From positions 1 through 6,154 of the forward strand of contig JANPGR010000023.1 of NCBI GenBank assembly GCA_031424015.1: a DNA stretch of 6,154 nt. The letters run 5' to 3'. Below are positions 4,847 through 6,154 of this stretch, piece by piece. The position numbers and the translations under genes were made by a program. Source of the DNA: JANPGR01 sp031424015 (GTDB lineage Bacteria > Patescibacteriota > Minisyncoccia > Phycocordibacterales > UBA1006). The notes below the pieces were generated by a model that worked only from the letters and a program-made list of their open reading frames with translations, made no database searches and had not been told where the DNA came from. Every line of letters starts with the position of its first letter. Position 1 is the first letter of the stretch.

Positions 4847-5923
4847 TTAAAAATAATCAATCCCCATAGCTCGGCGGACGCGTGACATCGTGTCTGATGC
4901 AACCCCTCGGGCGTAATTTGTACCGAGCTCGACTATCTCGCGGACTCCATCCATATCCTGCGCATATTCTGCACGACGACTACGAATTGGGTCGAGGAGT
5001 GTGTTCAATGCCTCGGTGAGGCGAGTCTTGCCTACACTGTCGCCTATTTCTCCGTTTTGATATTGCTGTTTCATCCCAGTGATCAGTTCTGTATCTGTGT
5101 CGAATATATCTAGATACTGGAACACAGTGTTCCCTGCTAACTCTAGGTCTGATACGGTATCTGATACGGAAATTTTCGATGGGCAAGTATACATTCCACG
5201 AACCCTCTGTGCAACTGTATCTGCATCGTCTGACAGATAAATCGTATTGCTCAATGATTTTGACATTTTCGCATTTCCATCCGTTCCGATCAGTCTGCCC
5301 GTCTCGCCGACTAGGATGTCCACGTGCGGGAACAGGTCTGTTTTGTAAATACGATTAAATGCGGATGCGATTTCGTTGGTCTGTTCTATCATTGGCCGCT
5401 GATCTGCACCAACCGGGATCAGGTTTGCTAGTCCAAACAATATATCCGCGGCCTGTGATACAGGGTAGCACAGGAACCCTGTTGGGACGCCGGGGCGCTC
5501 GCCTCCGTCGATGACTTCACCCAGATCAAATGCTCGAGCTAATTTACCTGCATTCCATCCTTTTTCTGCTATTTCTGTTTTCACTGTTGGATTCTCCAGC
5601 AGTCTATTCACCGTCACGAGGTTCAAGAACAATACTGTCAGCTCTGCAATCTCGGGAATCATCGACTGGATGAATATTGCGGTTTTGGTCGGATCGATCC
5701 CGACCGCCAGATTGTCGAGTACTACCTGCATGACATTTTCGCGGACTTTTGCTGGATTATCATAATTGTCCGTCAACGCCTGCACGTCCGCCACCATATA
5801 CATCCGCGATACTACATCTGCTCGGTTCTGCAGCGCCACACGATTCTGGAGGCTCCCCACATAATGCCCTAGATGCAGTCTGCCCGTCGGCCTATCCCCT
5901 GTCAGTACTCGGTATTCTTTCAT
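4847..5923 (-). CDS. trpS: Tryptophanyl-tRNA synthetase
   Basis: This cytosolic class Ic synthetase charges tRNA-Trp with tryptophan using ATP. It is 358 residues long, against about 330 for typical bacterial TrpRS. The HIGH-type motif is H-L-G-H at 17-20, after G-D-R-P-T-G (9-14). The substrate-site segment P-V-G-A-D-Q (170-175) leads into M-I-E-Q-T-N-E-I-A, and the KMSKS loop is K-M-S-K-S at 219-223. Part of the extra length lies between E-I-A-E-K-G-W (118-123) and P-V-S-Q-A-A-D-I (154-161), where about 20 residues including R-A-F-D-L-G-E-V-I-D-G-G-E-R-P seem inserted relative to common bacterial forms. An upstream in-frame TGA at 5941-5939 fixes the ATG as the only start, and there is no Shine-Dalgarno sequence. 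It has its own promoter and may read through into the ABC gene. Confidence 0.98.
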   Translation of the reverse strand: MKEYRVLTGDRPTGRLHLGHYVGSLQNRVALQNRADVVSRMYMVADVQALTDNYDNPAKVRENVMQVVLDNLAVGIDPTKTAIFIQSMIPEIAELTVLFLNLVTVNRLLENPTVKTEIAEKGWNAGKLARAFDLGEVIDGGERPGVPTGFLCYPVSQAADILFGLANLIPVGADQRPMIEQTNEIASAFNRIYKTDLFPHVDILVGETGRLIGTDGNAKMSKSLSNTIYLSDDADTVAQRVRGMYTCPSKISVSDTVSDLELAGNTVFQYLDIFDTDTELITGMKQQYQNGEIGDSVGKTRLTEALNTLLDPIRSRRAEYAQDMDGVREIVELGTNYARGVASDTMSRVRRAMGIDYF

Positions 5924-5925
5924 AG

Positions 5926-5961
5926 TGATACCAGTATATCAGGAAATGAGGTGAAGGGCAA
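5926..5961 (-). promoter_or_regulatory. trpS promoter, extended -10, near-leaderless
   Basis: On the minus strand a -35-like TTGCCC (5961-5956), a 17-bp spacer ending in TGA, and a -10 TATACT (5938-5933) form a good promoter. The -10 ends 9 nt before the ATG at 5923, so the leader is about 3 nt and a T-box or attenuator leader is excluded. An inverted repeat TGATA...TATCA (5926-5930 and 5937-5941) overlaps the -10 and the start point. It encloses ACTGGT, one base from the ACTAGT of the other two promoters. Confidence 0.6.
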
Positions 5962-5991
5962 AACAAACTGCCGGCCCCCTACGGGGGCCGG
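5956..5991 (-). terminator. GC hairpin, possible terminator of the GIY-YIG gene
   Basis: A perfect 9-bp stem, CCGGCCCCC (5971-5979) and GGGGGCCGG (5983-5991), has a TAC loop. On the minus strand it is followed by CAGTTTGTTTTG, a moderate T-rich tract. That would end transcription of the gene at 6068-6154 just before the trpS promoter. The core is a close relative of the hairpin at 2928-2956. Confidence 0.5.
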
Positions 5992-6013
5992 AATTACACG
6001 CCAAAATCTTACC

Positions 6014-6040
6014 CGTCATTGCGGCCCCCGAGCCGCAATC
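6014..6040. repeat. Hairpin repeat, CGTCATT...AATC type, copy 2
   Basis: ATTGCGGC (6018-6025) and GCCGCAAT (6032-6039) form an 8-bp stem with a six-base CCCCGA loop, flanked by CGTC on the left and C on the right. Frame and stem length match copy 1 at 2442-2474, while the inner stem bases differ by compensating changes. It lies 28 bases downstream of the stop of the GIY-YIG gene. Confidence 0.65.
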
Positions 6041-6067
6041 CAGGAGTTTGTATAGGAAACAGTATCA

Positions 6068-6154
6068 TTACAAAGTTTCTGAGATATCTAACCATTGTGG
6101 ATTCAAATCTTCGATCAGCTTTATTTTCCATTCTCGTTTCCAATTTTTTATATT
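6068..6154 (-). CDS. GIY-YIG-type nuclease, C-terminal fragment
   Basis: Reading leftwards from the edge, 28 codons end in TAA (6070-6068): N-I-K-N-W-K-R-E-W-K, I-K-L-I-E-D-L-N-P-Q-W, then L-D-I-S-E-T-L. The pattern K-x-W-x-R-x-W-K-I-x-L-I-E-x-x-N-P-x-W-x-D is the typical ending of small standalone GIY-YIG endonucleases, which are about 80-100 residues long and related to the UvrC N-terminal domain. The GIY and YIG strands and the catalytic Arg and Glu would lie beyond the window, so activity cannot be judged. Such proteins may act in DNA cleavage or repair; their cellular role is poorly known. A hairpin repeat lies just past its stop and a GC hairpin further on. Confidence 0.75.
   Translation of the reverse strand, partial: NIKNWKREWKIKLIEDLNPQWLDISETL

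Noticed and set aside
5924..6067. T-box or tryptophan attenuator upstream of trpS
   Set aside because: The promoter leaves only about 3 nt of leader, with no room for a specifier loop or leader peptide.
1..6154. tRNA, rRNA or CRISPR array
   Set aside because: No cloverleaf, rRNA segment or regularly spaced direct repeats were seen on either strand.

Overview
The window looks like a compact bacterial chromosome segment with the standard genetic code: complete genes stop at TAA or TAG, and no intact gene needs TGA read through. The gene style suggests the Candidate Phyla Radiation (Patescibacteria), most like Parcubacteria/Paceibacteria. The main hint is the EF-P, whose tip loop reads R-T-Q-M-R-K-P-T-N instead of the usual P-G-K-G type. 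Very short 5' leaders, the lack of Shine-Dalgarno sequences and an abundance of hairpin repeats fit this. The assignment is inferred from protein style, since no rRNA is present.

Layout. 1-138 is the probable 3' end of an unidentified plus-strand gene. 139-453 holds a ~200-bp non-coding palindromic element (176-375) and the efp promoter. 454-1053 (+) is elongation factor P, followed by a strong terminator at 1104-1131. Convergent with efp is a proline-rich 53-residue small gene (1147-1308, -) with its own promoter. 1435-1635 looks like a separate short minus-strand transcription unit: promoter, a 21-codon cysteine-rich ORF or small RNA, and a terminator. 1704-2426 (+) is a LOG-family protein. 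It is separated by a small hairpin repeat and a two-way terminator from a convergent TrpR-superfamily regulator (2543-2833, -). Upstream of that, also on the minus strand, lie an ABC exporter (2972-4780), tryptophanyl-tRNA synthetase trpS (4847-5923) and, running off the right edge, the C-terminus of a probable standalone GIY-YIG nuclease (6068-6154).

The genes do not form one obvious pathway. They are mostly single transcription units: EF-P and TrpRS serve translation, the LOG-family protein nucleotide metabolism, and the ABC protein export. A TrpR-like regulator lies about 2 kb from trpS. The regulator and log promoters each carry an ACTAGT core resembling half of the E. coli trp operator, while the trpS promoter has a related ACTGGT.

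The main points for a second look are: (1) -10 boxes 8-10 nt before the ATG in four genes, pointing to leaderless translation; (2) a diproline-rich microgene beside an EF-P that has Met at the position of the usual modified Lys34; (3) a small minus-strand transcription unit whose terminator stem pairs fully only as minus-strand RNA; and (4) a family of CGTCATT...AATC hairpins, one next to a GIY-YIG nuclease gene.
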